Below, piece after piece: positions 18,014 to 28,676 of a DNA stretch of 64,000 nucleotides. The first letter of the stretch is position 1; every line of letters begins with the position of its first letter. The DNA is taken from NCBI RefSeq assembly GCF_014472415.1, contig NZ_JACSZV010000008.1:91732-155731 (forward strand), read 5' to 3'. Source of the stretch: Pseudomonas sp. N40(2020). GTDB lineage: Bacteria > Pseudomonadota > Gammaproteobacteria > Pseudomonadales > Pseudomonadaceae. The notes beneath the pieces are model-generated. The model searched no databases. It was not told where the DNA came from and saw nothing but the letters and a program-made list of their open reading frames with translations. The position numbers were made by a program, and so were the translations under genes.

Positions 18014-19288
18014 ATGCAGCAAGAGTTCAACGATCCGCTCTGGCGCACGGTGCTGTCCGGCGCGCAGATGCTGTTCGTGGCTTTCGGCGCTCTGGTGCTG
18101 ATGCCGCTGATCACCGGCCTGGACCCGAACGTGGCACTGTTTACCGCAGGTCTTGGGACGATTCTGTTCCAGATCGTCACCGGCCGTCAGGTCCCGGTGT
18201 TCCTCGCGTCGAGCTTCGCTTTCATCACCCCGATCATTCTCGCCAAGGGCCAGTTTGGCCTCGCCGCGACCATGGGCGGCGTGATGGCGGCTGGTTTCGT
18301 CTACACCTTCCTGGGCCTTGCGGTGAAGATCAAAGGCACAGGCTTCATCGACCGCCTGCTGCCGCCGGTGGTGATTGGTCCGGTGATCATTTCCATCGGC
18401 CTGGCCATGGCACCGATTGCCGCGAACATGGCAATGGGCAAGGCGGGTGACGGTTCCGAACTGATCCACTACCAGACCGCGATGATGATCTCGATGCCGG
18501 CGCTGCTGACCACGTTGATCGTGGCGGTGTTCGGTAAAGGCATCTTCCGTCTGGTGCCGATCATTTCCGGCGTGCTGGTCGGCTTTGGCATGGCGTTCTA
18601 TTTCGGCGTGGTCGATACCGCGAAGATTGCCGCAGCTCCATGGTTTGCGATCCCGCACTTCACCGCACCGGAATTCAACTGGCAGGCGATTCTGTTCATC
18701 GTGCCGGTGGCATTGGCTCCGGCCATTGAACACATCGGCGGTGTGATTGCGGTGGGTAGCGTTACCGGTCGCGACTATCTGAAGAAGCCGGGCCTGCATC
18801 GCACCCTGCTCGGTGACGGCATTGCCACCACCGCTGCCGGCCTGTTCGGCGGCCCGCCAAACACCACTTACGCCGAAGTGACTGGCGCCGTGATGTTGAC
18901 CAAGAACTACAACCCGAAAATCATGACCTGGGCGGCGATCTTTGCCATCAGCCTGGCGTTCGTCGGCAAGTTCGGTGCGCTGCTGCAAAGCATTCCGGTG
19001 CCGGTGATGGGCGGGATTCTGTGCCTGCTGTTCGGTTCGATCGCGGCAGTGGGGATGAACACCCTGATCCGTCACAAGATCGATCTGGGTGAAGCACGCA
19101 ATCTGGTGATCGTTTCGGTGACGCTGGTGTTCGGGATTGGTGGTGTGCTGGTCGGCACCGGCACCGGCCCGGATGACTTCGGTCTCAAAGGCATCGCGCT
19201 GTGCGCGGTGGTGGCGATCGCGCTGAACCTGATTCTGCCGGGCAATGACGGCTGGAAGAACAAGAAGGCGGATGAGCCGTTGATCTAA
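18014..19288 (+). CDS. uraA: uracil permease (NCS2 family)
   Basis: A 424-residue inner-membrane nucleobase:cation symporter with about 12-14 hydrophobic segments. Family hallmarks include the GAQMLFVAFGALVLMPLITGL N terminus region, the VALAPAIEHIGGV segment around residue 238, and the FGGPPNTTYAEVTGAV region near 280. It lies immediately after upp and supplies uracil to it. Length is typical. Confidence 0.93.
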   Translation: MQQEFNDPLWRTVLSGAQMLFVAFGALVLMPLITGLDPNVALFTAGLGTILFQIVTGRQVPVFLASSFAFITPIILAKGQFGLAATMGGVMAAGFVYTFLGLAVKIKGTGFIDRLLPPVVIGPVIISIGLAMAPIAANMAMGKAGDGSELIHYQTAMMISMPALLTTLIVAVFGKGIFRLVPIISGVLVGFGMAFYFGVVDTAKIAAAPWFAIPHFTAPEFNWQAILFIVPVALAPAIEHIGGVIAVGSVTGRDYLKKPGLHRTLLGDGIATTAAGLFGGPPNTTYAEVTGAVMLTKNYNPKIMTWAAIFAISLAFVGKFGALLQSIPVPVMGGILCLLFGSIAAVGMNTLIRHKIDLGEARNLVIVSVTLVFGIGGVLVGTGTGPDDFGLKGIALCAVVAIALNLILPGNDGWKNKKADEPLI

Positions 19289-19292
19289 CCTC

Positions 19293-19396
19293 TGATCGTT
19301 CCCACGCTCTGCGTGGGAATGCAGCCCGTGACGCTCCGCGTCACTGGACGCAGAGCGTCCCTAGAGGCATTCCCACGCAGAGCGTGGGAACGATCA
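19293..19396. repeat. 104-bp MITE-like element with perfect 30-bp inverted ends
   Basis: The first 30 bases (19293-19322, starting TGATCGTTCCCACGCTCTGC) are the exact reverse complement of the last 30 (19367-19396). The interior has two more small hairpins (GTGACGC...GCGTCAC; GGACGCAGAGCGTCC). It fills the gap between uraA and hemH and abuts the hemH stop codon. A solo half lies at 5661-5685. Confidence 0.88.
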
Positions 19397-20422
19397 CTAC
19401 AGCGCCAAAGGCGCTCGCTCGCACAAGGTCGCCAACGCCTTCGCCCATTGCGGGTCATCATTCAGGCACGGCACCAGCAACAACTCCTCTCCCCCCGCCT
19501 CGCGGAACTGCTCCTTGCCGCGATCACCGATCTCTTCCAGTGTCTCGATGCAGTCGGCAACAAACGCCGGGCACATCACCAGAATCTTCTTCACACCGCT
19601 TTTCGCCAGCTCATCCAGCCGCGCTTCGGTATAGGGCTCGATCCACTTCGCCCGGCCCAATCGCGACTGAAAAGAGACAGACCATTTGCCCTCCGGTAAC
19701 CCCATACGCTCAGCGAACAGGGCCGCCGTGCGCAAACATTGCGCGCGATAACAGGTTGCCAATACCGCAGGCGACGCATTCTTGCAGCAGTCTTCATTTT
19801 TGAAGCAGTGATTGCCGGTCGGGTCGAGCTTGGTCAGGTGCCGTTCCGGCAGGCCATGGAAGCTCAGCAGCAAGTGATCGTAATCCTGCTGCAAATGCGG
19901 CTTGGCACTGGCCACCAAGGCGTCGAGGTATTCCGGCTGATCGTAGAACGGCTGCAGCACCGAAATCTGCACATTGAGCTTCTTCGCGCGGATCACGCGC
20001 TTCGCCTCTTCGATCACCGTGGTGGTGGTGCTGTCGGCGAACTGTGGATAAAGCGGCGCCAGCGTGATGCGCTTGTGTCCCGCTGCTACCAGCCTTGTCA
20101 GGCACGTTTCAATTGAAGGCTCGCCGTAGCGCATCGCCAGATCGACCGGGCCGTGTTTCCACTGCGCTTTCATCTGCTCTTGCAGACGGCGGCTGAGTAC
20201 CACCAGCGGCGAACCTTCGTCCCACCAGATAGAGGCATAGGCGTGCGCCGACTGCTCGGGCCGCTTGATCAGAATCAGCGAAACCAGCAAACGCCGCACC
20301 GGCCACGGCAGGTCGATCACGTACGGGTCCATCAGAAATTGATTGAGGTAACTGCGCACATCGGCCACCGAGGTGGAGGCCGGGGAGCCCAGGTTGACCA
20401 GAAGCAAGGCGTGATCGGTCAT
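19397..20422 (-). CDS. hemH: ferrochelatase
   Basis: A 341-residue enzyme inserting Fe2+ into protoporphyrin IX, the last step of haem synthesis. The catalytic histidine lies in [10 protein letters not shown] near residue 185 and the metal-site glutamate in [15 protein letters not shown] near 285. Compared with E. coli HemH it carries extra residues after the HGLPER motif containing several cysteines ([10 protein letters not shown] ... CYRAQC), which could bind a metal or Fe-S cluster as in some bacterial ferrochelatases. It lies 13 bases downstream of the epimerase-like gene. Confidence 0.93.
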   Translation of the reverse strand: MTDHALLLVNLGSPASTSVADVRSYLNQFLMDPYVIDLPWPVRRLLVSLILIKRPEQSAHAYASIWWDEGSPLVVLSRRLQEQMKAQWKHGPVDLAMRYGEPSIETCLTRLVAAGHKRITLAPLYPQFADSTTTTVIEEAKRVIRAKKLNVQISVLQPFYDQPEYLDALVASAKPHLQQDYDHLLLSFHGLPERHLTKLDPTGNHCFKNEDCCKNASPAVLATCYRAQCLRTAALFAERMGLPEGKWSVSFQSRLGRAKWIEPYTEARLDELAKSGVKKILVMCPAFVADCIETLEEIGDRGKEQFREAGGEELLLVPCLNDDPQWAKALATLCERAPLAL

Positions 20423-20435
20423 GCAACGTCCTATT

Positions 20436-21338
20436 TCAGAGGCGGCTGGAGAGATCGTCCAGAGCCGCGCGTAAATCCGTGAACTGGAAAGTGAAACCCG
20501 CTTCCAGCAAGCGTGCCGGCGTGGCCCGTTGGCCGCCCAGCAACAACAAAGACATCTCGCCGAGCCCCACCTTCAGTGCAAGGGCGGGCATCGGCATGAA
20601 CGCCGGGCGGTGCAACACGCTGCCCAGCGTCTTGGCAAATTCACGATTGCGCACAGGTTTCGGCGCGCACGCATTATAAGGACCGCTCGCCTGATCGCGG
20701 TGCAGAAGAAAATCAATCAGGGCGATTTGATCGTCGATATGAACCCACGGCATCCACTGCCGACCATTGCCCAAAGGCCCGCCCAGCCCGAGCTTGAACG
20801 GCAGCAGCAAGCGCGACAAAAAGCCGCCCTCGGCCGACAGCACCAGACCGGTTCGCACCAGCACCACGCGGATGCCCAGCGACTCTGCGCGCAGGGCGGT
20901 TTCCTCCCAGGCGATGCACAACTGGCTGGCGAAATCGTCGATCACTGGCGGCGAGTCTTCGGTCAACTCGCGTTCACCACCGTCGCCGTACCAGCCGATG
21001 GCCGATCCCGAGATCAACAACGACGGCTGCTGCGCTCGGGTTTCGAGCCACGCCAAAAGGGTTTCCGTGAGCTTGATCCGGCTGCTCCACAGCAACGCCT
21101 TGCGGCGATGCGTCCACAGGCGGTCGGCGATCGGCGCGCCCGCAAGATTGACGATGGCGTCTACGGGTTCATCGCCGAGGTCTTCCAGGCGCGCAATGCC
21201 ACGCACCTGCGCACCACAGATTTTCGCGACTTTTTCGGGGCGTCGACTCCACACCGTCAGGCGATGGCCCTGCTCCGCCCAATGCTGGCAGAGCTGCCGT
21301 CCTATCAAACCAGTACCGCCGGTCAGCAATATGTGCAT
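20436..21338 (-). CDS. TIGR01777-family NAD(P)-dependent epimerase-like protein
   Basis: A 300-residue extended SDR (SDR39U1/YfcH type). [20 protein letters not shown] is the Rossmann motif at the N terminus, with [19 protein letters not shown] near residue 110 and the DUF1731-like C-terminal half containing [18 protein letters not shown]. The substrate is unknown. GAGGAAG precedes the ATG. It is divergent from an FAD oxidoreductase gene whose promoter carries TGTACA boxes, so it may share the same light-type control. Confidence 0.85.
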   Translation of the reverse strand: MHILLTGGTGLIGRQLCQHWAEQGHRLTVWSRRPEKVAKICGAQVRGIARLEDLGDEPVDAIVNLAGAPIADRLWTHRRKALLWSSRIKLTETLLAWLETRAQQPSLLISGSAIGWYGDGGERELTEDSPPVIDDFASQLCIAWEETALRAESLGIRVVLVRTGLVLSAEGGFLSRLLLPFKLGLGGPLGNGRQWMPWVHIDDQIALIDFLLHRDQASGPYNACAPKPVRNREFAKTLGSVLHRPAFMPMPALALKVGLGEMSLLLLGGQRATPARLLEAGFTFQFTDLRAALDDLSSRL

Positions 21339-21460
21339 GACATCTTCCTCGCGTGGCGTTTTACCCGGATCCCTAGTCTATTTTTAAAAGCAGGGATCTT
21401 TTCGAACGGGCAGGCTCTATTGTTTAACCATAGGCCAAGCTGTCAGAACGAGAACGCTAG

Positions 21461-22734
<1,274 letters not shown>

Positions 22735-22785
22735 AACCTGCTCCCACACGGAATCACCTCCCCTGCAAAAACTTATACAAATGAT

Positions 22786-22856
22786 TTGACTTGTACACCC
22801 ATGAATCTATGCTGAAAGAAATGTTGTACAGAGATAACTCTCTGTACAGGTATAGA
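22786..22856 (+). promoter_or_regulatory. putative light-type promoter 2 with three TGTACA boxes
   Basis: TTGACT (22786) and TATGCT (22808) are spaced 16 bases apart. TTGTACA at 22791-22797 falls just after the -35. Downstream, TGTACAGAGA, four bases, TCTCTGTACA form a perfect inverted repeat (22825-22848), followed by TATAGA (22851). This region controls the long rightward operon starting at 22869. Confidence 0.6.
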
Positions 22857-22868
22857 TTCGAGGTGCTT

Positions 22869-23831
22869 ATGTCCGAAGCTTCCCAGCTCAAACCCAAGAT
22901 AGCCATCAGCGCCTGCCTGCTGGGCGCCGAGGTGCGCTACAACGGTGGACACAAGGAATCGCGACTGTGCAGCCGCACTCTCGCTGAACACTTCGAGTTC
23001 GTCCCGGTATGCCCGGAAGTCGCCATCGGCCTGGGCATTCCCCGCGAGCCGATTCGTCTGGTAGGCAATCCTGAAAGCCCCGAAGCCATCGGCACCGTCA
23101 ACCCGACGATCAACGTTACCGCGCCACTGGCTGAGTACGGCGAGAAAATGGCCGCCGAACTCGGTGATCTCTGCGGCTATATCTTCATGCAGCAATCGCC
23201 GTCCTGCGGGCTGGAACGGGTCAAGGTCTATCACGCCAATGGCGCTCCGGTGAACGGCGGCGGTCGCGGTATTTACGCCCAGGCCTTCTGCGCGCAGCAC
23301 CCGGACTTGCCGGTGGAAGAAGCCGGACGCTTGAACGACCCGGTGCTACGGGAAAACTTCATCACCCGCGTCCTCGCCTACAGCGCCTGGCAGCAAGTAC
23401 TGGCCCAGGGTTTGAGCCGTCGCGCCCTCACCGAATTTCACTCGCGCTACAAATACCTGCTGATGGCCCATAACCCGGTGCAATACAAAACGCTGGGCAA
23501 CATGCTCGGCAACATGGGCCACAGCGACCCTGCGGAACTGGGGCCACGCTATTTCAGCGAGCTGATGGCTGCGTTGAAAAAGTGCGCGACCCGGCGCACC
23601 CATAGCAACGTCTTGCAGCACATCAGTGGTTATCTGAAGCAGGCGATCAGCGCCGCAGACAAACAGGAAATGCAGCACGTGATCGGCCAGTACCGCCACG
23701 GCATCGTACCGCTGGTGGTACCGCTGACACTGCTCAAACATCACTTTCGCCAACATCCGGATCCGTACATTGCGCAACAGGTTTACCTGCAACCGCATCC
23801 GGAAAATCTCAGCCTGCGAAACGCTATCTAA
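22869..23831 (+). CDS. DUF523 (TudS-like) - DUF1722 fusion protein
   Basis: A 320-residue two-domain protein. The N-terminal DUF523/TudS domain (about 1-155) has the cysteine motifs ISACLLGAEVRYNGG, FVPVCPEVAIGLGIPREP and QQSPSCGLERVK, which in TudS hold a [4Fe-4S] cluster used for 2-thiouracil desulfuration. The C-terminal DUF1722 (about 165-320, HNPVQYKTLGNMLG) is of unknown role, as in E. coli YbgA, whose gene also lies beside phrB. It is the first gene of the operon; GAGG precedes the ATG. Confidence 0.88.
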   Translation: MSEASQLKPKIAISACLLGAEVRYNGGHKESRLCSRTLAEHFEFVPVCPEVAIGLGIPREPIRLVGNPESPEAIGTVNPTINVTAPLAEYGEKMAAELGDLCGYIFMQQSPSCGLERVKVYHANGAPVNGGGRGIYAQAFCAQHPDLPVEEAGRLNDPVLRENFITRVLAYSAWQQVLAQGLSRRALTEFHSRYKYLLMAHNPVQYKTLGNMLGNMGHSDPAELGPRYFSELMAALKKCATRRTHSNVLQHISGYLKQAISAADKQEMQHVIGQYRHGIVPLVVPLTLLKHHFRQHPDPYIAQQVYLQPHPENLSLRNAI

Positions 23832-24772
23832 TGAATGAAAAACCCGATTCAAGCGCCCAGGAAGACCTCGGCGCCGACTTCAAGAAAGCCCTCGACGAAG
23901 GTTGGCTGCCGATCCGCGAAGTGGCGCGCCAGACCGGCGTCAATGCGATCACGCTGCGTGCGTGGGAGCGTCGTTATGGACTCGTCATCCCGCAACGCAC
24001 ACCGAAGGGCCATCGGCTGTATTCGGCCGAGCACGTACAACGCATCCTGACCATCCTCACCTGGCTCAACCGCGGCGTCGCGGTCAGCCAGGTCAAGCCG
24101 CTGCTCGACACGCCGCAGGCATTCAGCGAACCGGTGGAAAACGACTGGCAACGGTTGCGCCAGACCCTGCTCGCAGCCGTTACGCAACTCGATGAACGCA
24201 CCGTCGACGACAGCGTCAATCAAGCGATGGCGCTCTACCCGCCGCGCACATTGTGCGAGCAATTGCTGATGCCGCTGCTGGAAGAACTGGAACAGCGCTG
24301 GCAGGGCCAGTTCGGCGCGCAGATGGAACGCGTGTTCTTTTATTCGTGGCTACGCAGCAAATTCGGCGCACGCATCTACCATAACAATCATCAACTGCAC
24401 GCTGCGCCCCTGTTGCTGATCAACCATTCCGACCTGCCACTGGAACCTCATCTGTGGCTATGCGCTTGGCTGATCAGCAGCGCCAATTGCCCTGTGCAAG
24501 TGTTTGACTGGCCGTTACCGGCCGGGGAGCTGGCACTGACGGTCGAACATCTGCAAGCCCGTGGCGTACTGCTGTATTCCAGCAAAGCCATGCAGCTTGC
24601 GCAGTTGCCGAAACTGTTGGCTGGCGTGAGTTGCACGAAAATGATTGTCGGACCAACGGTATGCATCCACCACGCCGAGTTGTCCGTAAAAACCTCAGAA
24701 ACTGCTGATTTGTACCTGGCTGAAGATGCGCTTTCGGCGCACCAGGCCCTCGTTCAGCATGGGCTGATTTAA
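23831..24772 (+). CDS. MerR-family regulator, LitR/CarH-like with degenerate B12 domain
   Basis: A 313-residue regulator. The N-terminal winged helix (about 25-95) reads LPIREVARQTGVNAITLRAWERRYG. The rest aligns loosely with the B12-binding part of CarH/LitR, but the W-x9-EH motif reads WQGQFGAQMER and the DxHxxG site reads EPHLWL, so cobalamin binding is doubtful. Pseudomonas LitR homologues (PplR) are recalled to work with a separate LOV photoreceptor, and none is encoded here. It probably binds the TGTACA boxes at 21.5 and 22.8 kb. It overlaps its neighbours by one base at each end. Confidence 0.85.
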   Translation: MNEKPDSSAQEDLGADFKKALDEGWLPIREVARQTGVNAITLRAWERRYGLVIPQRTPKGHRLYSAEHVQRILTILTWLNRGVAVSQVKPLLDTPQAFSEPVENDWQRLRQTLLAAVTQLDERTVDDSVNQAMALYPPRTLCEQLLMPLLEELEQRWQGQFGAQMERVFFYSWLRSKFGARIYHNNHQLHAAPLLLINHSDLPLEPHLWLCAWLISSANCPVQVFDWPLPAGELALTVEHLQARGVLLYSSKAMQLAQLPKLLAGVSCTKMIVGPTVCIHHAELSVKTSETADLYLAEDALSAHQALVQHGLI

Positions 24773-26238
24773 TGAGCGCGGCGAATACCGACATGCAATT
24801 GATCTGGCTGCGCAGCGACTTGCGCCAACACGACAACACTGCCCTCGCGGCGGCCGCAGCGCGCGGTCCGACGGTCGCGGTGTATCTGTTGAGCCCACAG
24901 CAGTGGCAAGAACATGACGACGCGCCGTGCAAAGTCGACTTCTGGCTGCGCAATCTGAATGAGCTGAGTAAAAGTCTCGGTGCCCTGAACATTCCGTTGT
25001 TGATTCGCACGGCGGCGCACTGGGATCAGGCGCCGGCGGAGCTGCTCAAACTCTGTCGGCAATTGGACATCGAAGCGGTGCACGTCAACGAGGAATATGG
25101 CATCCACGAAAGCCGCCGTGATGCAGCCGTGGCCGAGGCATTGCAGGCCGAAGGTATCGATTTTCGCAGTTACCTCGATCAATTGCTGTTCAAGCCCGGC
25201 ACCGTGCTGACCAAGACCGGAACCTACTTTCAGGTATTCAGCCAGTTTCGCAAGGTCTGTTACGAGCGCCTGCATCGCGCGATGCCGGCGCTGGTAAAAG
25301 TCCCCGGCAAACAGTCGCCATTGAACATCGACAGTGATCCGATTCCTGCGTCCGTCAAAGGCTTCGCCACACCAAGCGAGTCACTGCGTGACCTGTGGCC
25401 TGCCGGCGAACAAGAGGCCCGTCGCCGTCTCGATACCTTCGCCGACGCCCAAATCGATTACTACAAAAGCGAGCGCGACTTCCCGGCCAAGCCCGGCACC
25501 AGTCAGCTGTCCGCGTACCTGGCCGCCGGTGTGATCTCGCCGCGCCAATGTCTGCACGCCGCCCTGCAAAGCAATCAGGGCGAGTTCGAAAGCGGCAAAG
25601 TCGGCGCCGTTACCTGGATCAACGAGTTGCTGTGGCGCGAGTTCTACAAACACATTCTGGTGGGTTATCCACGGGTCTCGCGCCACCGCGCGTTCCGTCC
25701 GGAAACCGAAGCACTGGCCTGGCGCAATGCGCCGGATGACCTCGCCGCATGGCAAGAGGCGCGTACCGGCCTGCCGATCATCGATGCCGCCATGCGCCAA
25801 TTGCTCGAAACCGGCTGGATGCACAATCGCCTGCGCATGGTGGTCGCAATGTTCCTGACCAAGAACCTGCTGATCGACTGGCGCGAAGGCGAGCGCTTTT
25901 TCATGCGGCATTTGATTGATGGGGATCTGGCCGCAAACAACGGCGGCTGGCAATGGAGCTCGTCGACGGGCACCGATTCGGCGCCGTATTTCCGCATTTT
26001 CAATCCACTGAGCCAGTCGGAAAAATTCGACAGCGAAGGCTTGTTCATCAAGCACTGGCTGCCGGAACTGGCCGGCCTCGACAAAAAAGCTGTGCATAAC
26101 CCGGCCAGTGCCGGCGGATTGTTCGGTGTGGCGGATTACCCAACGCCAATCGTCAATCTGAGTGCCTCGCGGGAGCGGGCGCTGACCGCGTTCAAAAATC
26201 TGCCCTCGCGCCAACCGGCCGGAGGCGATCATGAGTGA
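24772..26238 (+). CDS. phrB: deoxyribodipyrimidine photolyase
   Basis: A 488-residue class I CPD photolyase using FADH- and an antenna cofactor to split pyrimidine dimers with light. The N-terminal antenna domain starts MQLIWLRSDLRQHDNTAL; the FAD domain contains WINELLWREFYKHIL, TGLPIIDAAMRQLLETGWMH and WQWSSSTGTDSAPYFRIFNP. The ATG overlaps the merR stop (TAATG); a second ATG six codons in is also possible. It is the one gene of the operon with a firm light-linked function. Confidence 0.95.
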   Translation: MSAANTDMQLIWLRSDLRQHDNTALAAAAARGPTVAVYLLSPQQWQEHDDAPCKVDFWLRNLNELSKSLGALNIPLLIRTAAHWDQAPAELLKLCRQLDIEAVHVNEEYGIHESRRDAAVAEALQAEGIDFRSYLDQLLFKPGTVLTKTGTYFQVFSQFRKVCYERLHRAMPALVKVPGKQSPLNIDSDPIPASVKGFATPSESLRDLWPAGEQEARRRLDTFADAQIDYYKSERDFPAKPGTSQLSAYLAAGVISPRQCLHAALQSNQGEFESGKVGAVTWINELLWREFYKHILVGYPRVSRHRAFRPETEALAWRNAPDDLAAWQEARTGLPIIDAAMRQLLETGWMHNRLRMVVAMFLTKNLLIDWREGERFFMRHLIDGDLAANNGGWQWSSSTGTDSAPYFRIFNPLSQSEKFDSEGLFIKHWLPELAGLDKKAVHNPASAGGLFGVADYPTPIVNLSASRERALTAFKNLPSRQPAGGDHE

Positions 26239-26653
26239 ATTCCTGCGCCGCTTCGCCCGCCAGTTTGCCGAATTGAACTCAGACAACCTGCACCGTTTGG
26301 GCGAGCTGTACAGCGATGACGTCCAGTTCACCGACCCGCTGCACGAAGTACAGGGGTTGGCGCAATTGCGTGATTACTTCAGTGAGCTGTACGCCAACGT
26401 CAGCGAGCTGCGTTTCGACTTCCACGGTTTCGACCAGATCAGCGACGGTGAAGGCTACCTGCGCTGGGTCATGAGCTATCGCCATCCACGCCTGGCCGGG
26501 GGCCGGGTGATCCGGGTAAGCGGTTGCTCGCACCTGCTTTGGCGCGACAAGGTTTATCGCCATCGGGATTATTTCGATGCCGGGGCGTTGCTCTATGAAC
26601 ACTTGCCAGTATTGGGCCGGGTGATCGCCTGGCTGAAAAGGAGAATGGGATGA
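26231..26653 (+). CDS. NTF2-like (SnoaL-type) protein
   Basis: A 140-residue alpha+beta barrel protein: the pattern LNSDNLHRLGELYSDDVQFTDPLHEVQG is typical of the SnoaL/NTF2 fold. It could be an isomerase-like enzyme or a small-molecule-binding partner for the downstream oxidoreductases. It overlaps phrB by eight bases and the SDR gene by four, implying coupled translation. Confidence 0.82.
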   Translation: MSEFLRRFARQFAELNSDNLHRLGELYSDDVQFTDPLHEVQGLAQLRDYFSELYANVSELRFDFHGFDQISDGEGYLRWVMSYRHPRLAGGRVIRVSGCSHLLWRDKVYRHRDYFDAGALLYEHLPVLGRVIAWLKRRMG

Positions 26654-27432
26654 GTCGTACACCTCCACGGCGTTATTGGCTGACCGGTGCCAGCAGTGGC
26701 ATCGGCGCGGCACTGGCTGAGGACATTCTGAAAAGCGGTGCGCATCTGGCGGTCAGCTCACGCCAGGTCGCCCCACTCAAGGTCTTGTCACAACGCTATC
26801 CGGGACAAGTGCTGGTGGTGCCCGGAGACCTGACCAACAGCCAGACGGTCCGGGAAATCGGCGAACAGATTAACGAGGCCTGGGGCTCACTGGACACGGT
26901 GATCCTCAATGCCGGCACCTGTGAATATGTCGACGCCCGGCAGTTCGACGCCTCCATTGTCGAGCACGTGGTGCGCACCAATCTGCTCGCCAGCGCTTAC
27001 TGCATCGAAGCCGCCCTGCCCTTGCTGCGCAAAGGCACCGCGCCGCATCTGGTCGGGGTGGCGAGTTCCGTGACTTACATGCCGCTGCCAAGGGCCGAAG
27101 CCTACGGCGCGTCCAAAGCAGGGCTGCGTTATCTGTTCGAATCGTTGCGCATTGATCTGGCGGATGAGGGCATTGAAGTCACCGTGGTCAGTCCGGGTTT
27201 CGTCGAAACTCCGCTGACCGCGAAGAACGATTTTCCGATGCCGCTCAGTTGGCCTGTGGATAAAGCCGCGCGGCACATCTTCGCCAAACTCAAGGATCGA
27301 CCACTGGAGATCGCTTTCCCGGCGCTGTTCATGGCGGCGCTGTGGCCCTTGTCGAAATTGCCTGCCCGCCTGCAACTGGCAATCGGCAAACGCATGGTGC
27401 GCAAATCACCGCCGCTGCGTGATCCAGTATGA
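26650..27432 (+). CDS. short-chain dehydrogenase/reductase
   Basis: A 260-residue classical SDR: cofactor motif TGASSGIGAALA near residue 12, NAG near 89, catalytic serine in VGVASSVTYMP and YGASKAG (YxxxK) near 152. The C-terminal hydrophobic stretch suggests a lipid-like substrate or membrane association. It is in the middle of the light operon and overlaps both neighbours. Confidence 0.88.
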   Translation: MSRTPPRRYWLTGASSGIGAALAEDILKSGAHLAVSSRQVAPLKVLSQRYPGQVLVVPGDLTNSQTVREIGEQINEAWGSLDTVILNAGTCEYVDARQFDASIVEHVVRTNLLASAYCIEAALPLLRKGTAPHLVGVASSVTYMPLPRAEAYGASKAGLRYLFESLRIDLADEGIEVTVVSPGFVETPLTAKNDFPMPLSWPVDKAARHIFAKLKDRPLEIAFPALFMAALWPLSKLPARLQLAIGKRMVRKSPPLRDPV

Positions 27433-28676
27433 AGGTCGCTATCGTCGGCAGCGGGATCGCGGGGCTGACCTGCGCCTATCTGCTCAATCGTCGCCATGAC
27501 GTCACCGTGTTCGAGGCCGGCGACTGGGTCGGCGGTCACACGCACACGGTGCAGGTGACGGTCGACGAACGTCAGTACGCGGTCGACACCGGTTTCATCG
27601 TGTTCAACGACTGGACCTACCCCAACTTCATCCGTTTGCTCGATCAGCTCGGGGTGACGTCCAGCCCTACTGAAATGAGCTTTTCGGTGACCGATCCGGA
27701 TAGCGGTCTGGAATACAACGGCAACAACCTCAACAGCCTGTTCGCCCAGCGGCGCAATCTGTTGTCGCCGGGGTTCTGGGGCATGCTGCGCGACATCCTG
27801 CGCTTTAACAAAGAAGCCCAGCGCGACCTTGCCGAACAGCGCATCGCGGCCGACATGACACTGGATGATTACCTCAAGGCCGGCGGTTATGGCGAGCGCT
27901 TCATCCTGCACTACATCGTGCCGATGGGCGCGGCAATCTGGTCGATGCCGATGGCCGAGATGCTCAATTTTCCGCTGCAGTTCTTTGTGCGGTTCTTCAA
28001 GAATCATGGCCTGCTGTCAGTCAGTGACCGCCCGCAATGGCGGGTGATCGACGGGGGTTCCAGCGCCTACATCGCGCCGCTGACCGAATCGTTCAAGGAC
28101 AGGATCCGCCTGAACTGCCCGGTGAGCCGAGTCGATCGCGACGAACACGGCGTGGTTATCCACAGCCCGGCGGGCATCGAGCATTTCGACAAAGTGGTGT
28201 TCGCCTGCCACAGCGATCAGGCCTTGCAACTGCTGGCGACCCCGAGCGACGCCGAACGGGCGATTCTCGGCGCCATGCCCTACGCCGACAACGAAGTCGT
28301 GCTGCACACCGATACGCGTCTACTGCCGACACGCAAACTCGCTTGGGCCAGCTGGAATTATCGCTTGAGCGGTGCCGGCCATACCCACGCGGCCGTCACT
28401 TACGACATGAACATCCTGCAAGGGATTGAGAGCGACACCACGTTCTGCGTCAGCCTCAACCAGAGTGCCGGCATCAGTCCGTTCAAGGTGCTCGCCAAAT
28501 ACACCTATGCCCACCCGCAGTTCAGCCTCACAGCGGTAGCCGCGCAGAACCGCTGGGCCGAACTGGACGGCGTGCAGAACACCCATTACTGCGGTGCCTA
28601 CTGGGCCAACGGTTTCCATGAGGACGGTGTGGTCAGCGGCTTGCGCGTGGCCGCCGCGTTCGGTGAAACCTTATGA
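27429..28676 (+). CDS. NAD/FAD-binding amine-oxidase-like flavoprotein (COG2907)
   Basis: A 415-residue flavoprotein: MKVAIVGSGIAGLTCAYLLN at the N terminus, FEAGDWVGGHTHTV, and a C-terminal FAD contact YCGAYWANGFHEDGVVSGL. It belongs to the predicted NAD/FAD proteins that cluster with DUF1365 and cyclopropane synthase in many proteobacteria, where it is suspected to desaturate or oxidise a fatty acyl chain. It overlaps the SDR and DUF1365 genes by four bases each. Confidence 0.87.
   Translation: MKVAIVGSGIAGLTCAYLLNRRHDVTVFEAGDWVGGHTHTVQVTVDERQYAVDTGFIVFNDWTYPNFIRLLDQLGVTSSPTEMSFSVTDPDSGLEYNGNNLNSLFAQRRNLLSPGFWGMLRDILRFNKEAQRDLAEQRIAADMTLDDYLKAGGYGERFILHYIVPMGAAIWSMPMAEMLNFPLQFFVRFFKNHGLLSVSDRPQWRVIDGGSSAYIAPLTESFKDRIRLNCPVSRVDRDEHGVVIHSPAGIEHFDKVVFACHSDQALQLLATPSDAERAILGAMPYADNEVVLHTDTRLLPTRKLAWASWNYRLSGAGHTHAAVTYDMNILQGIESDTTFCVSLNQSAGISPFKVLAKYTYAHPQFSLTAVAAQNRWAELDGVQNTHYCGAYWANGFHEDGVVSGLRVAAAFGETL

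Noticed and set aside
22737..22752. Possible REP remnant (CCTGCTCCCACACGG)
   Set aside because: Too short and unpaired to call a repeat with confidence.
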